A DNA stretch of 37,144 nucleotides from Planctomycetia bacterium (lineage in GTDB: Bacteria > Planctomycetota > Phycisphaerae > Phycisphaerales > SM1A02), in the NCBI GenBank assembly GCA_005799495.1, contig SYGP01000033.1, forward strand, positions 1 to 37,144, written 5' to 3'. Within the stretch, counting starts at the first letter, position 1; each line of letters opens with the position of its first letter. The notes beneath the pieces were generated by a model. It saw only the letters and a list, made by a program, of their open reading frames with translations. It searched no databases and was not told the DNA's origin. Positions 22,872 through 31,433 of the stretch are shown piece by piece. The position numbers were made by a program, and so were the translations under genes.

Positions 22872-25514
22872 TCACCTCGCGGGCGCCGTGCGCTCTGCCA
22901 TCAGCGCCTCGAGCCGCTCGAGCCTGCGGCGATGCTGTTCGCGCATCGGCTCGATCCGCGTCAGCGCGAGCACATGGCGACGAGCCGCGGGCAAGTCGCC
23001 AGCCTCCACCGCGCACGCCGCCGCGAGTTCGCGAGTGGGCGCGCTGAACGGATCGATGCGCGCCGCGCGTTCCGCCGCTTGAAGTGCCGCGCGCGGCTGC
23101 TTGCGAAGACGCTCGATGCGTGCGAGTTCAAGGGCAAACGAGGGATCCGCATCCTCGCGCGCATCGAGAAACGCCAGATGATCGCGCGCCTCATCCCAGC
23201 GCTCGGCATCCATCGCGACGGCCGCGAGCCGTCGTCGCGGCCATGGATCGAGCGGGCGCGCGAGCGCGTACCGACGCAAGAGCGCGAGAGCCGACTCGGG
23301 CAGTGCCCCATCCGCCTCGCGTACGGCACGACGCGCCGCGAGTTCCAGAAGATCAGGATGAAGCGGATGCTGCGAGAGCAACCGCGCGAGTTGCTCCGCG
23401 GAAACCGCCGCGCCGCCACTCTCGTCGCCCGCGACACCCTCTCCCTCCTGCGCGGACTTCAACACTTCCGTCAGAGGTGGCTTGGCGGCAAGCCCCCAGG
23501 ACTCCACCTGCGCAGCGGCCCACGCCTTGAAGTCCTCCATGAACCGCTCGCGCGAAATGCCGAGCACGGCCACGAACGCATCCGCTTCGCGCTCGCCGCG
23601 CGCGGCTCGATCCAGCAACTGGGTGATCGTGGCCTGCCCGTACGCCTCGCGCATGAACTGCACCATCCAGTGTCCCTGCGCATACGCCTGCGAACGGTCG
23701 CTTGGCTTCTTCGGTCGAACGAACGCCCACTTGATTTCGTCCAGATCGAACAGCGCATCCTGCTGCAGTGCGCGAGCGAGCAACTCATAGGTCGGCCAAT
23801 CGCGCTCGCGGCGTTCGGTGTCGACCGCCACAGCCTCCGTGAACCAGTGCGGGATGCGATTGGCAGTGCGGTCGAGCGTGACCGTGTGAACGAACTCATG
23901 TCGAAGCGTGTCCAGCCAGTCGAAGCGCCCGATGGATCCCCCCGTTCCGCCCTCCCTCGGTGGCTCGAGGGCGATGACGGGCCCCGTGCTCGCGGCGACG
24001 GTGTGAATCTGCGGCATGCCGGTGATGCGAACCCCAAAATGTCGGTGGTCCGGCATCAGTTCAATGGTCGTGCGTTCCTGCGGAACATGATCAAATCGCT
24101 TGGTCACTTCGGCATGCATCGCCTCCAACTGCGCCGGCATGTCCTCGGCAAGAACCTCATCGACGCCTGGCTTGCACCTCACGCGAAAGTGCGCGCTTTC
24201 ATAGGTGCGCCAGCCCATCATCTCCTCGACGAGCATCTTGCTGAAACGAACCCGTTTGTCATACGGATCGAGCCGCTGCGCCTCGGTCAGTGCATCGAGT
24301 GCTTCGCGGTCGCGCCCCGCCTGCATCTCCAGGAGACCGAGCTCGTTGCGCGGAGCAGCCCATGTGGGTTCACGCCGCGCCGCTTCCGCGAGCACATCTG
24401 CTGCCTCGCGGTACTGCCGCGCCAACGAAAGGAATCGGCCCACCACCATCCAGGCGCTCCCGCTGCCAGACGCCAGCGCATCGGCCGATGCAAGCGCTGT
24501 GCGCATCGCATCGAAGTCGTAGGTCAGTGCCTTCGCCGCCGCCTCCAGCGCCAACCCATCCATCCACTGCGGTGCGGCAGTCCGTGCTGCAGCGAGCGCA
24601 TCCAACGCCGCCGCAGCATCGAAGCGGCAACACGCAGACTCCGCACGAAGGCGAGCCGCACCGAGGCACGGCTGCGTTGCATCGACGGATGCCGCCGCAT
24701 CGCACATGGCCGCCGCTGCACGCTCCGCACCATCAAAGTCAAAGCCCATCAGCGCGACATCACCGAGCACCGCCCATGCGGCGCTGCTCCGTGGATTCAG
24801 GGCAAGCGCCTCGCGCGCAGCACCCACCGCCTCTTCGGCGTTGTGCTTCTCCAGCAGGAAGTCCGCCTCCACGACACGCGCCCGCCAGTTGAGCCGATCG
24901 ATGGTGCGAGCCTGCGCCAGCGCCTCCAAGATCGCCTCGCATGCATCGGTATCCGCACCCACCACGCGCGACAGCACGATCATGGCGCGCGCGACCGCCA
25001 CCAGTTCCGCCGACCCGTCGCACTTGCCATCCGCAACATCGCGAACCGCTTCTTCCGCAGCCGAACGCGCCTCCTGCGCACGGCCGAGCCCCAGAAAACT
25101 CTCGGCGCGCTGCGCAGATGCGAGGCATCCCGGCAGATCCGTCAGCACCTCGATCGCCGTGCCATGCATCCCCTGATCCGCCAACGCCTCTGCGGCCAGC
25201 AGCGGCGGAACCCCCATCGGCACGATTCGAGAACGCACAACCGCACCTGGGATTCCTGCATCCACTGCCGCGCGAGCCCGCAGCGCTGCATCCGCAAGAT
25301 CATCCTCGGTCCACTGACCGAACTCGACGCGCGCACGCGCACGTTCCGCGGCCGTTCGGGCAGGTGCATCGATCGCCATTCGCGCCGCCGGCGTCAGTTG
25401 CACCTCCTTGGGCACCGCCGACCCCTGCGCGGATGCGAAGTGCACGCGGCACATCAGCAGCGCCGCGACAAGAGCCGCGCAGCGGGCTGCACGAAGGGAA
25501 CACATCCACTGCAT
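22872..25514 (-). CDS. Exported TPR protein with HExxH peptidase domain (peptidase MA/DUF1570-like)
   Basis: An 880-residue protein. A signal peptide covers about 1-30, ending HFASAQ. Residues 40 to about 420 are helical TPR-like repeats rich in Ala. A gluzincin-type metalloprotease domain follows (about 440-690), with zinc motif HEFVH at 539-543 and a third ligand Glu560 in HWFTEA. The C-terminal 190 residues are again TPR-like. Substrates are unknown; similar proteins in Planctomycetes are annotated only as TPR or DUF1570 proteins. ATG 25514 gives a good signal peptide and follows TAGGCT by 7 nt. The longer frame to 25592 would run back into the upstream gene. It is the last gene of a minus-strand run after the RibBA-like and LolA-like genes. 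Confidence 0.85.
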   Translation of the reverse strand: MQWMCSLRAARCAALVAALLMCRVHFASAQGSAVPKEVQLTPAARMAIDAPARTAAERARARVEFGQWTEDDLADAALRARAAVDAGIPGAVVRSRIVPMGVPPLLAAEALADQGMHGTAIEVLTDLPGCLASAQRAESFLGLGRAQEARSAAEEAVRDVADGKCDGSAELVAVARAMIVLSRVVGADTDACEAILEALAQARTIDRLNWRARVVEADFLLEKHNAEEAVGAAREALALNPRSSAAWAVLGDVALMGFDFDGAERAAAAMCDAAASVDATQPCLGAARLRAESACCRFDAAAALDALAAARTAAPQWMDGLALEAAAKALTYDFDAMRTALASADALASGSGSAWMVVGRFLSLARQYREAADVLAEAARREPTWAAPRNELGLLEMQAGRDREALDALTEAQRLDPYDKRVRFSKMLVEEMMGWRTYESAHFRVRCKPGVDEVLAEDMPAQLEAMHAEVTKRFDHVPQERTTIELMPDHRHFGVRITGMPQIHTVAASTGPVIALEPPREGGTGGSIGRFDWLDTLRHEFVHTVTLDRTANRIPHWFTEAVAVDTERRERDWPTYELLARALQQDALFDLDEIKWAFVRPKKPSDRSQAYAQGHWMVQFMREAYGQATITQLLDRAARGEREADAFVAVLGISRERFMEDFKAWAAAQVESWGLAAKPPLTEVLKSAQEGEGVAGDESGGAAVSAEQLARLLSQHPLHPDLLELAARRAVREADGALPESALALLRRYALARPLDPWPRRRLAAVAMDAERWDEARDHLAFLDAREDADPSFALELARIERLRKQPRAALQAAERAARIDPFSAPTRELAAACAVEAGDLPAARRHVLALTRIEPMREQHRRRLERLEALMAERTAPAR

Positions 25515-25521
25515 CAGCACA

Positions 25522-25527
25522 AGCCTA
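25522..25527 (-). promoter_or_regulatory. Possible -10 box (TAGGCT) overlapping the LolA-like stop codon
   Basis: On the minus strand TAGGCT starts with the TAG stop of the LolA-like gene and ends 7 nt before the ATG of the TPR peptidase. No ribosome binding site is present. The arrangement repeats that seen at 20545-20550. Confidence 0.35.
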
Positions 25528-26397
25528 TCCCCGCGGCTCGCGCGGAAGCTGTGCAGGCGCTGCGTCCACTTCACGCGCAAGCGGCCGTTCATCCACGCGC
25601 CACCCCGTCATGTCGGGGAGCGTGATCACCTCCGCCTGCTTGGCATCGATACCGCCATCGATCACGCTCTCCCGCAGCAGAACGCGTTCGGTATCGCCGT
25701 TGGGCTTGATCACCTCGACGCCGCGCGGAGCGAGCGTGACGCCATCGAACACCAGCGTCACGCTGCGCATGCTGCGGTGCGCCTCGGTGCCCTCCCGCGG
25801 CACCAAGTGGAGCGTGCGAAGTCCACCCTCCGCGCTGCGCAGCGACTTGAAAAAGCCGTGTTCAGGGAGCGAAGCGACAGACGCAACAAACTCGCGTTCG
25901 ACGGACGCGCGCGGCTGCCCCAGCGGCACGATGAACGGTCCCTCGCCGAGCCGCAGTGGATCGAACGACTCCCCCGCCCGCACCAGTTGTCGCTTGACCG
26001 CCTGCTTGCGAGCTGCATCGAGTTCGATGAGCCATCCATTTTCGAAGAGGAATCGCCGACCATCGACCGCTCCGCGCCCGGATGCATCGATGACCTCATC
26101 CACCATGATTCCGATCACTTTCTTCTTCCCCTCGCCGCCCGTCATCACGACGCGCGCACGGCGCACTTCGCGCTCCTCAGTCAGCGCATCGAACTGTTCC
26201 ACAACCACCGATGCGCTGAAGTCGCGCATCGTTCGCCCGCGTGCCTCGAGTCGGTCGAGCAGCGCGCCGATCGATTCGCCGTTTTCCGAAGCGGCAGGCG
26301 TCGGCGCTGTCTGCGCCGACGCATCATCCCTCGCCACCACCTGTGCCGTACCACACGCGGCGCACAGCATGCCGACCAAGAATGCGAAGGCGATCAT
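25525..26397 (-). CDS. LolA-like exported protein
   Basis: A 290-residue protein with a short N-terminal export signal (1-25). A Cys occurs at position 15 but the lipobox is poor. The body resembles LolA and related lipoprotein-sorting folds: ALLDRLEARGRTMRDFSASVVVEQFD read in parts, then alternating strands with GRRFLFENGWLIELD and a conserved VFDGVTLAPRGVEVIKPNGD strand pair. LolA proteins carry lipoproteins through the periplasm; many planctomycete LolA-like proteins are of unproven function. The ATG overlaps the TGA of the RibBA-like gene (ATGA, 26394-26397), so it is translationally coupled to it. The TPR peptidase starts 10 bp after its stop. Confidence 0.72.
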   Translation of the reverse strand: MIAFAFLVGMLCAACGTAQVVARDDASAQTAPTPAASENGESIGALLDRLEARGRTMRDFSASVVVEQFDALTEEREVRRARVVMTGGEGKKKVIGIMVDEVIDASGRGAVDGRRFLFENGWLIELDAARKQAVKRQLVRAGESFDPLRLGEGPFIVPLGQPRASVEREFVASVASLPEHGFFKSLRSAEGGLRTLHLVPREGTEAHRSMRSVTLVFDGVTLAPRGVEVIKPNGDTERVLLRESVIDGGIDAKQAEVITLPDMTGWRVDERPLAREVDAAPAQLPREPRG

Positions 26398-27617
26398 GCG
26401 ATCGGTACCCGATCGACGATCTCGAGCCCGAATCCTTGCAGCCCAGGCAAACTCTTCTGATGATCGCTCAGCAGACGAATCTGCCGCACGCCAAGGTTCC
26501 TGAGAATCTGCCCGCCAATCCCGAACTCGCGCTGAGCCATCGGATGCGATTTCGCGCCCACTCCATTCGCACCAACCAAGTTCGGCAGATTCACATCAGC
26601 CTCTCCCGTGCCGCCGCGCACCTGATGAATCAACTGAAACAGGTCCGTGCCCTCGGAGGAAGTACGCAGGTACACGAGTGCCCCCTTCCCCGCCTTCCGA
26701 ATCGCACGCAGCGAGGCACGCAGCGTGTCCTGTCCGCACCGATCCGCGCCCGCGCCATGCACGCTGAAAATGTCGCTCAAGACATCACGGCGGTGCATGC
26801 GAACGAGGACAGGTTCCGCATGCTCCACGGGCACTCCGTCCGTGCCGCACGCTCCAACGCCACCGAGACACAGCGCCAGATGCGGCTGCGGATCGAGCGC
26901 ACTGTGCCAGGCGAACAACTGAAAGACACCCTCTGGCGTCTCGACGGGCGTGCCAACCACGGGCGCCAGTCGCTGCACCAGCGTCTCGCGCTTGAGCCGA
27001 TGCTCGATGACCTGCTCGACCGAACAGATGCGAAACCCATGCTCCCGTGCCATCGCACGCAAATCGTCCATCCGCGCCATCTCACCATCCGCGCGCACCA
27101 CCTCGATGATGCATGCAGCTGGCACGAGCCCCGCAAGACGGCAGAGATCCACGGAACCCTCCGTCTGTCCTGTCCGCACGAGCACACCGCCATCGCGCGC
27201 GCGCAGCGGATTGATGTGCCCGGGACGAACCAAGTCGTCGGCGCGCGTATCGCCTGCGGCGATCAGACCAATCGTGGTCGCACGGTCCCTCGCGCTGATG
27301 CCGGTTCCAACCCCATGCCGCGGATGCCCATCCACCGAAACCGTGAACGCAGTACCGCGCACGCTCGAGTTCGATCCGACTTGCGGATGCAGATCGAGGC
27401 GATCGCAGATCGACCCATCCAGCGCGACGCACAGGTAACCCCCAGCAAGCCGCGTCAGCGTATTGACCATTTCAGGCGTGACATGCTCGGCCGCACACAC
27501 CAGATCCCCCTCATTCTCGCGGTGCTCGTCATCCACCAGAATCACGATGCGACCCGCTCGAAGGTCATCCAGAATCGCGGGGATGGGAGCAAAGTCCGCC
27601 ATGGGGGAACGGGACAC
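26394..27617 (-). CDS. RibBA-like protein: DHBP synthase with degenerate GTP cyclohydrolase II domain
   Basis: A 407-residue two-domain riboflavin protein. Residues 10-208 are 3,4-dihydroxy-2-butanone-4-phosphate synthase, with DDEHRENEGD (29-38), RPGHINPL (131-138) and Glu172. The usual GHTEA, whose His is a metal ligand (His153 in E. coli RibB), reads GQTEG with Gln151. Residues 215-407 follow the GTP cyclohydrolase II outline (EPVLVRMH, ILRNLGVRQIRLLSD, GLEIVDRVP). The three zinc cysteines of the C-x10-C-x-C motif are gone (region 274-294) and so is RQEGRGIG. The second domain is therefore probably inactive, as in RibBX-type proteins. The GTG at 27617 is supported by GGAGG 5 nt upstream; ATG 27602 has no such site. 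It is coupled to the LolA-like gene. Confidence 0.9.
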   Translation of the reverse strand: MSRSPMADFAPIPAILDDLRAGRIVILVDDEHRENEGDLVCAAEHVTPEMVNTLTRLAGGYLCVALDGSICDRLDLHPQVGSNSSVRGTAFTVSVDGHPRHGVGTGISARDRATTIGLIAAGDTRADDLVRPGHINPLRARDGGVLVRTGQTEGSVDLCRLAGLVPAACIIEVVRADGEMARMDDLRAMAREHGFRICSVEQVIEHRLKRETLVQRLAPVVGTPVETPEGVFQLFAWHSALDPQPHLALCLGGVGACGTDGVPVEHAEPVLVRMHRRDVLSDIFSVHGAGADRCGQDTLRASLRAIRKAGKGALVYLRTSSEGTDLFQLIHQVRGGTGEADVNLPNLVGANGVGAKSHPMAQREFGIGGQILRNLGVRQIRLLSDHQKSLPGLQGFGLEIVDRVPIA

Positions 27618-27619
27618 TT

Positions 27620-27625
27620 TATCCT
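27620..27625 (+). promoter_or_regulatory. Candidate -10 box (TATCCT) of the M42-like peptidase gene
   Basis: TATCCT ends 6 nt before the ATG at 27632, with no plus-strand ribosome binding site. The same bases read on the minus strand supply the Shine-Dalgarno of the RibBA-like gene. Confidence 0.4.
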
Positions 27626-27627
27626 CC
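27623..27627 (-). promoter_or_regulatory. Shine-Dalgarno GGAGG of the RibBA-like gene
   Basis: GGAGG on the minus strand, 5 nt before GTG 27617. This is the best ribosome binding site near the gene and decides for the GTG start over ATG 27602. Confidence 0.7.
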
Positions 27628-27631
27628 CCCG

Positions 27632-28897
27632 ATGCCCTCGACTGCGACCCGCACCCACCGTTCACCGTCAGCGAACGTTGCGCCTGCGCAGCGCGTGCGA
27701 GTGGTCCGCGAGGTGCGACTGCTCGAAGTCACGAGCCTGCCGACTGCCGCGGGGCACGAGGAGCGGGTGATGGCGTGGATCGACGGATGGCTCGATCCCA
27801 TGCGCAAGAGGCTCGATGTGCGCCGGGACGACGCGGGGAACTATCTCATCCAGCGCAAGGATCGCGAACGAGGCGCACAGCCCCTGCTCGTGACAGCGCA
27901 TCTCGATCATCCTGCATTCATCCTGACGCGCCTCCGCGGCAACACCGCCGAACTGGAGTTCCGCGGCGGCGTGAACGATCCATACTTCGTCGGCACGCCC
28001 ATTGAAATCCTGGATTTCGTGGGTCGCATCACGCCTGCCACGATCACCCGACTCGATGCGGGAGCGAAGCCCTTCAAGCGAGTGACGGCGAGACTCCACA
28101 CTCGCCCGCACGGAGCGCCGTCGACGGGAGATATCGCTCGCTGGCTCCTGCCTGCACCGCGTCTCGTGAGCCGCGCCGTCGGCGCACCTTCCGCAGAGGG
28201 AACGCCGCGCGTCGTGCGCGTGATCGAAACACATGCCTGCGACGATCTCGCAGCCGTGGCAGCCGCGTGCTGCGCATTCGATGCGCTTCTGCGCGCTCCA
28301 TGGGCGCGGAACATCGGACTGCTCTTCACCGTCGCCGAGGAGGTCGGCTTCATCGGCGCCATCCACGCGGCGCGCGGAACGCTGATTCCTCGCGGGGCAC
28401 GACTGCTGTGCCTCGAAAACTCCCGCAGCTTTCCACAGGATTCACCCATCGGCAACGGTGCCATCCTGCGCGTCGGTGACCGCCTGAGCGTCTTCGACTC
28501 GGAATTCACGAACGCACTCTCGCGCGCGTTCACCATGCACGGCAAGCGCAACGCTTCATTCCGATGGCAGCGCAAGCTCATGGCTGGCGGTGCGTGCGAG
28601 GCGACTGCCTTCGCCGCGCATGGATTCGAATCCACGTGTCTCTGCCTGCCGCTTGGCAACTATCACAATATGTCCGACATCGACGGCGTGATCGCGGGCG
28701 CGCGTCCCGCCCGCATCGCACCTGAGTTCGTGTCGCTCGACGATTGGCACTCGCTGATCGACATGCTGCTGATCGCGGCGCGTTGGCACGCACGCGGCGG
28801 CGCGTCCGGCAAGCCCCCGCGAGCAGATGCCCCGCATCCGGACCATGCACTCATGAACCGGATCTATCGCAAGGCGTCGCACGTGCTCGGTGGCTGA
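27632..28897 (+). CDS. M42/M20-type zinc aminopeptidase
   Basis: A 421-residue di-zinc exopeptidase of the M42/M20/M28 clan. Metal and catalytic residues appear in the right order: His90 and Asp92 in VTAHLDHP, Asp204/Asp205 in HACDDLA, Glu236-Glu237 in TVAEEVGFIGA, Glu262 in CLENSRSF and His345 in LPLGNYHNM. The insert between 92 and 204 is a small beta domain, as in M42 peptidases. The first 20 residues are low-complexity. ATG 27632 lacks a ribosome binding site but follows TATCCT by 6 nt; in-frame GTGs near 27692 are alternatives. It starts only 14 bp from the divergent RibBA-like gene, so any promoter of one gene must lie in the other. The argS start region overlaps or abuts its stop. Confidence 0.85.
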   Translation: MPSTATRTHRSPSANVAPAQRVRVVREVRLLEVTSLPTAAGHEERVMAWIDGWLDPMRKRLDVRRDDAGNYLIQRKDRERGAQPLLVTAHLDHPAFILTRLRGNTAELEFRGGVNDPYFVGTPIEILDFVGRITPATITRLDAGAKPFKRVTARLHTRPHGAPSTGDIARWLLPAPRLVSRAVGAPSAEGTPRVVRVIETHACDDLAAVAAACCAFDALLRAPWARNIGLLFTVAEEVGFIGAIHAARGTLIPRGARLLCLENSRSFPQDSPIGNGAILRVGDRLSVFDSEFTNALSRAFTMHGKRNASFRWQRKLMAGGACEATAFAAHGFESTCLCLPLGNYHNMSDIDGVIAGARPARIAPEFVSLDDWHSLIDMLLIAARWHARGGASGKPPRADAPHPDHALMNRIYRKASHVLGG

Positions 28898-28901
28898 CGA
28901 C

Positions 28902-30779
28902 ATGTCTGCGCCAACGACCCCATCTCCTCGCCCGGACCCGCGCGCAGCGACGGCGTTGCATGCGAAGCTGGATGCGGCACTTCGCAACGCGATCATCCGT
29001 GCGCTCGGCGATACGGGCGCATCGGCGGATCCAACCCTGAAGCCAGCAACACAGGCGCGTTTCGGCGACTTCCAAGCAAACTTCGCCATGGGGCTCGCCA
29101 AGTCGCTCGGCCGAAATCCGCGCGAGTTGGCCGAGCAGATCCTGTCCGCGGGCGCCTCCCTGCTCGATCCACTTTGCGAGAAGCTGGAGGTGGCAGGCCC
29201 CGGTTTCGTGAACATCACGCTTCGCGGTTCCATCATCGCCGACGCGCTGCACGAAATGGACACCCCAGCGCTCGGCGTGCCGGCGCCGGGACGCGGGCGG
29301 TGCGTTGCCGTCGATCTGTGTGGCGTCAATGTGGCGAAGCAGTTGCATGTTGGTCATCTGCGCGCTTCGATCATCGGCGACTCGATGGCGCGGCTCCACG
29401 AGCGACTCGGCTGGACCGTGTTCCGACAGAACCACCTCGGCGACTGGGGGCTCCCCATCGCGATGACGCTCGCGTCGCTCGAGCGGGCCGGCGCCAACCT
29501 CTCGCGCCTCACGCTCGATGACCTCAATCACGCCTATCGACGAGCGCAAGCCGAGGGACGGGACGATGAGGCGGGGCTCGCGGCTGCGCGCGAAACCCAG
29601 GCGGGCCCACACCGCATCGCGGAACTCGAAGCCCAACACGCGGGTGCGTCCGCACTGCTGACGCAGACGCACGAGACGCTGCGCCGCCTGCAGGGCGGCG
29701 ACCCATCCACCGTTGCGGCGTGGAAGAGCCTGATCGCCGTCACCATGCGCGAGGTCTTCGAGACGGCCGCGACGCTCGGGGTGATCCTCGATGACACCCA
29801 CAGCCGGGGCGAGAGCTTCTTCCGCGACCAACTCGCTCCCACGGTCGATGCGTTCGTGCAGGCCGGGCTCGCCGAGCGCGATCAAGGCGCGCTCATCGTC
29901 CGCTTTCGGGATCGTGAACGCCCGCTGCTGATCCAGAAGTCCGACGGCACCAGCCTGTACGCCACCACGGACCTCGCTGCCGCGCGCTATCGCATCGCGC
30001 AGCTCGGCGCCGAGCGCGTCATCTACTGTGTCGACGCAAGGCAACGCGATCACTTCCGCGATGTCTTCGATGCCATTCACGCCATCGGTTGGGACCGCCT
30101 CCCGCATGGCGGTACCGCCCAGTTGATCCATGTTCCATTCGGTGCGGTTCTTGGTGCCGACAAGCGTCCGCTCAAGACACGCAGCGGCGAGAACTTCACG
30201 CTGAAGGCGCTGCTCGATGAAGCCGTCGCCCGCGGTCGGCGCGAAGTGCACGCTCGAGCGCAGCAGCCCGATGCACCCACGGCCGGGCTGCCGCACGCGG
30301 AACTCGACGCCATCGGCCAGGCGGTCGGCATCGCCGCGATCAAGTACGCGGATCTGTCGGGCGATGTCAGCCGCGACTATGTGTTCGACCTCGACCGCAT
30401 GGTCTCCTTCGAAGGAGACACGGGCCCATACGCGCAGTACGCCCACGCGCGCATCGCAGGCATCCTCGCCAAAGCGGGTGGCCCGTCCACCGCCGCCCCC
30501 CTGCAGGTCAGCACTGCGGAAGAACGCGCGCTCGCGCTCATGCTTCTCCGTTACGCCTCGACCGTGCAGGACGCAGCAGAACAGTGCGCCCCCAATCGTC
30601 TTGCGGCGTTCATCTTTGAACTGGCGAATGCGTTCAACGCCTTCTACCAGTCCTGCCCCGTGATCAAGGAAGCCGACCCGTCGCTGCGTGCGTCCCGACT
30701 GCGACTGTGCGATCTCACGCGGCGCGTCATCGCCGACGCACTCTCGCTGCTCGGCATCACGGCGCCCGCGCGCATGTAA
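28902..30779 (+). CDS. argS: Arginyl-tRNA synthetase
   Basis: A 625-residue class I synthetase that charges tRNA-Arg. The N-terminal Add1 domain includes FGDFQANFAMGLAKSLGRNPRE in blocks. The HIGH-type signature is LHVGH (148-152) after NVAKQ. The KMSKS-like loop is ADKRPLKTRSGE, and the C-terminal anticodon-binding domain has SFEGDTGPYAQYAHARI in blocks. ATG 28902 has GGTGG 8 nt upstream. GTG 28890, four codons earlier, is possible and would overlap the peptidase stop by 8 nt. The gene follows the M42-like peptidase and is followed after 3 nt by upp, so the three are probably one unit. An extra helical region at about 205-255 is rich in Ala, Glu and Arg. Confidence 0.97.
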   Translation: MSAPTTPSPRPDPRAATALHAKLDAALRNAIIRALGDTGASADPTLKPATQARFGDFQANFAMGLAKSLGRNPRELAEQILSAGASLLDPLCEKLEVAGPGFVNITLRGSIIADALHEMDTPALGVPAPGRGRCVAVDLCGVNVAKQLHVGHLRASIIGDSMARLHERLGWTVFRQNHLGDWGLPIAMTLASLERAGANLSRLTLDDLNHAYRRAQAEGRDDEAGLAAARETQAGPHRIAELEAQHAGASALLTQTHETLRRLQGGDPSTVAAWKSLIAVTMREVFETAATLGVILDDTHSRGESFFRDQLAPTVDAFVQAGLAERDQGALIVRFRDRERPLLIQKSDGTSLYATTDLAAARYRIAQLGAERVIYCVDARQRDHFRDVFDAIHAIGWDRLPHGGTAQLIHVPFGAVLGADKRPLKTRSGENFTLKALLDEAVARGRREVHARAQQPDAPTAGLPHAELDAIGQAVGIAAIKYADLSGDVSRDYVFDLDRMVSFEGDTGPYAQYAHARIAGILAKAGGPSTAAPLQVSTAEERALALMLLRYASTVQDAAEQCAPNRLAAFIFELANAFNAFYQSCPVIKEADPSLRASRLRLCDLTRRVIADALSLLGITAPARM

Positions 30780-30782
30780 ACG

Positions 30783-31421
30783 ATGCCCCACCGCTTCTCA
30801 AACCTCTGCCTCGTCCGACATCCGCTCATCGCCCACAAGCTGTCGTTCATTCGCGAACGCCACACCACGACGCGCGACTTCAGGCGTCTGCTCTCGGAGA
30901 TCGCGGCGTTGATGACCTACGAAGTCTTCCGCGAATTCGCCACGACTCCATGCGAAGTGGAAACGCCGCTGGAACGCGCTGCCGCGGAGCGCATCACCAC
31001 ACCGATCACCATCGTTCCCGTCCTCCGCGCGGGGCTCGGCATGACGCGCGGCGTGCTCGATCTCGTTCCTGAAGCGCGCGTGGGCCACATCGGCATTCGC
31101 CGCGACGAGTCGACAGCGATGCCGATCGGCTACTACACGAAACTGCCCTCCGATGTGTCGTGCGGACCCGTGATCCTCGTCGATCCCATGCTCGCCACGG
31201 GCGGCTCCAGTTCGCACGCGCTCTCCATCCTGCGGGGGGCGGGATGCACCGATCTCCGCCTGATCTGCCTCGTGGCGTCCCCCGAAGGCGTGGGCAGGCT
31301 GCTCGCCGACCATCCGACCGTTCGCATCTATACCGCGGCACTCGACCGCGAACTCGATGCGAACAAGTACATCCGTCCCGGATTGGGCGATGCGGGCGAC
31401 CGCACCTACGGCACCGCCTGA
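30783..31421 (+). CDS. upp: Uracil phosphoribosyltransferase
   Basis: A 212-residue salvage enzyme that makes UMP from uracil and PRPP. The PRPP loop is VDPMLATGGS (133-142), PVLRAGLGM (79-87) is the conserved substrate-side block, and the C-terminal uracil-binding motif is YIRPGLGDAGDR, including the invariant GDAGDR. Length is normal. The ATG is separated from the argS stop by 3 nt, indicating co-transcription. It converges on the PduO-type gene with 12 bp between stop codons and no visible hairpin terminator. Confidence 0.97.
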   Translation: MPHRFSNLCLVRHPLIAHKLSFIRERHTTTRDFRRLLSEIAALMTYEVFREFATTPCEVETPLERAAAERITTPITIVPVLRAGLGMTRGVLDLVPEARVGHIGIRRDESTAMPIGYYTKLPSDVSCGPVILVDPMLATGGSSSHALSILRGAGCTDLRLICLVASPEGVGRLLADHPTVRIYTAALDRELDANKYIRPGLGDAGDRTYGTA

Positions 31422-31433
31422 GATTCGGCGCGT

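Noticed and set aside
22819-22877. Direct repeat CAAGAGCCTT and inverted repeat AGGTGAG/CTCACCT between the MFS and TPR peptidase genes
   Set aside because: The repeats are short, the loop is about 35 nt and there is no T tract, so it is neither a convincing terminator nor an element end.
22530-25625. 1031-codon open frame opposite the TPR peptidase
   Set aside because: It is extremely rich in Arg and His, overlaps the end of the MFS gene and is antisense to a protein with a signal peptide and zinc motif.
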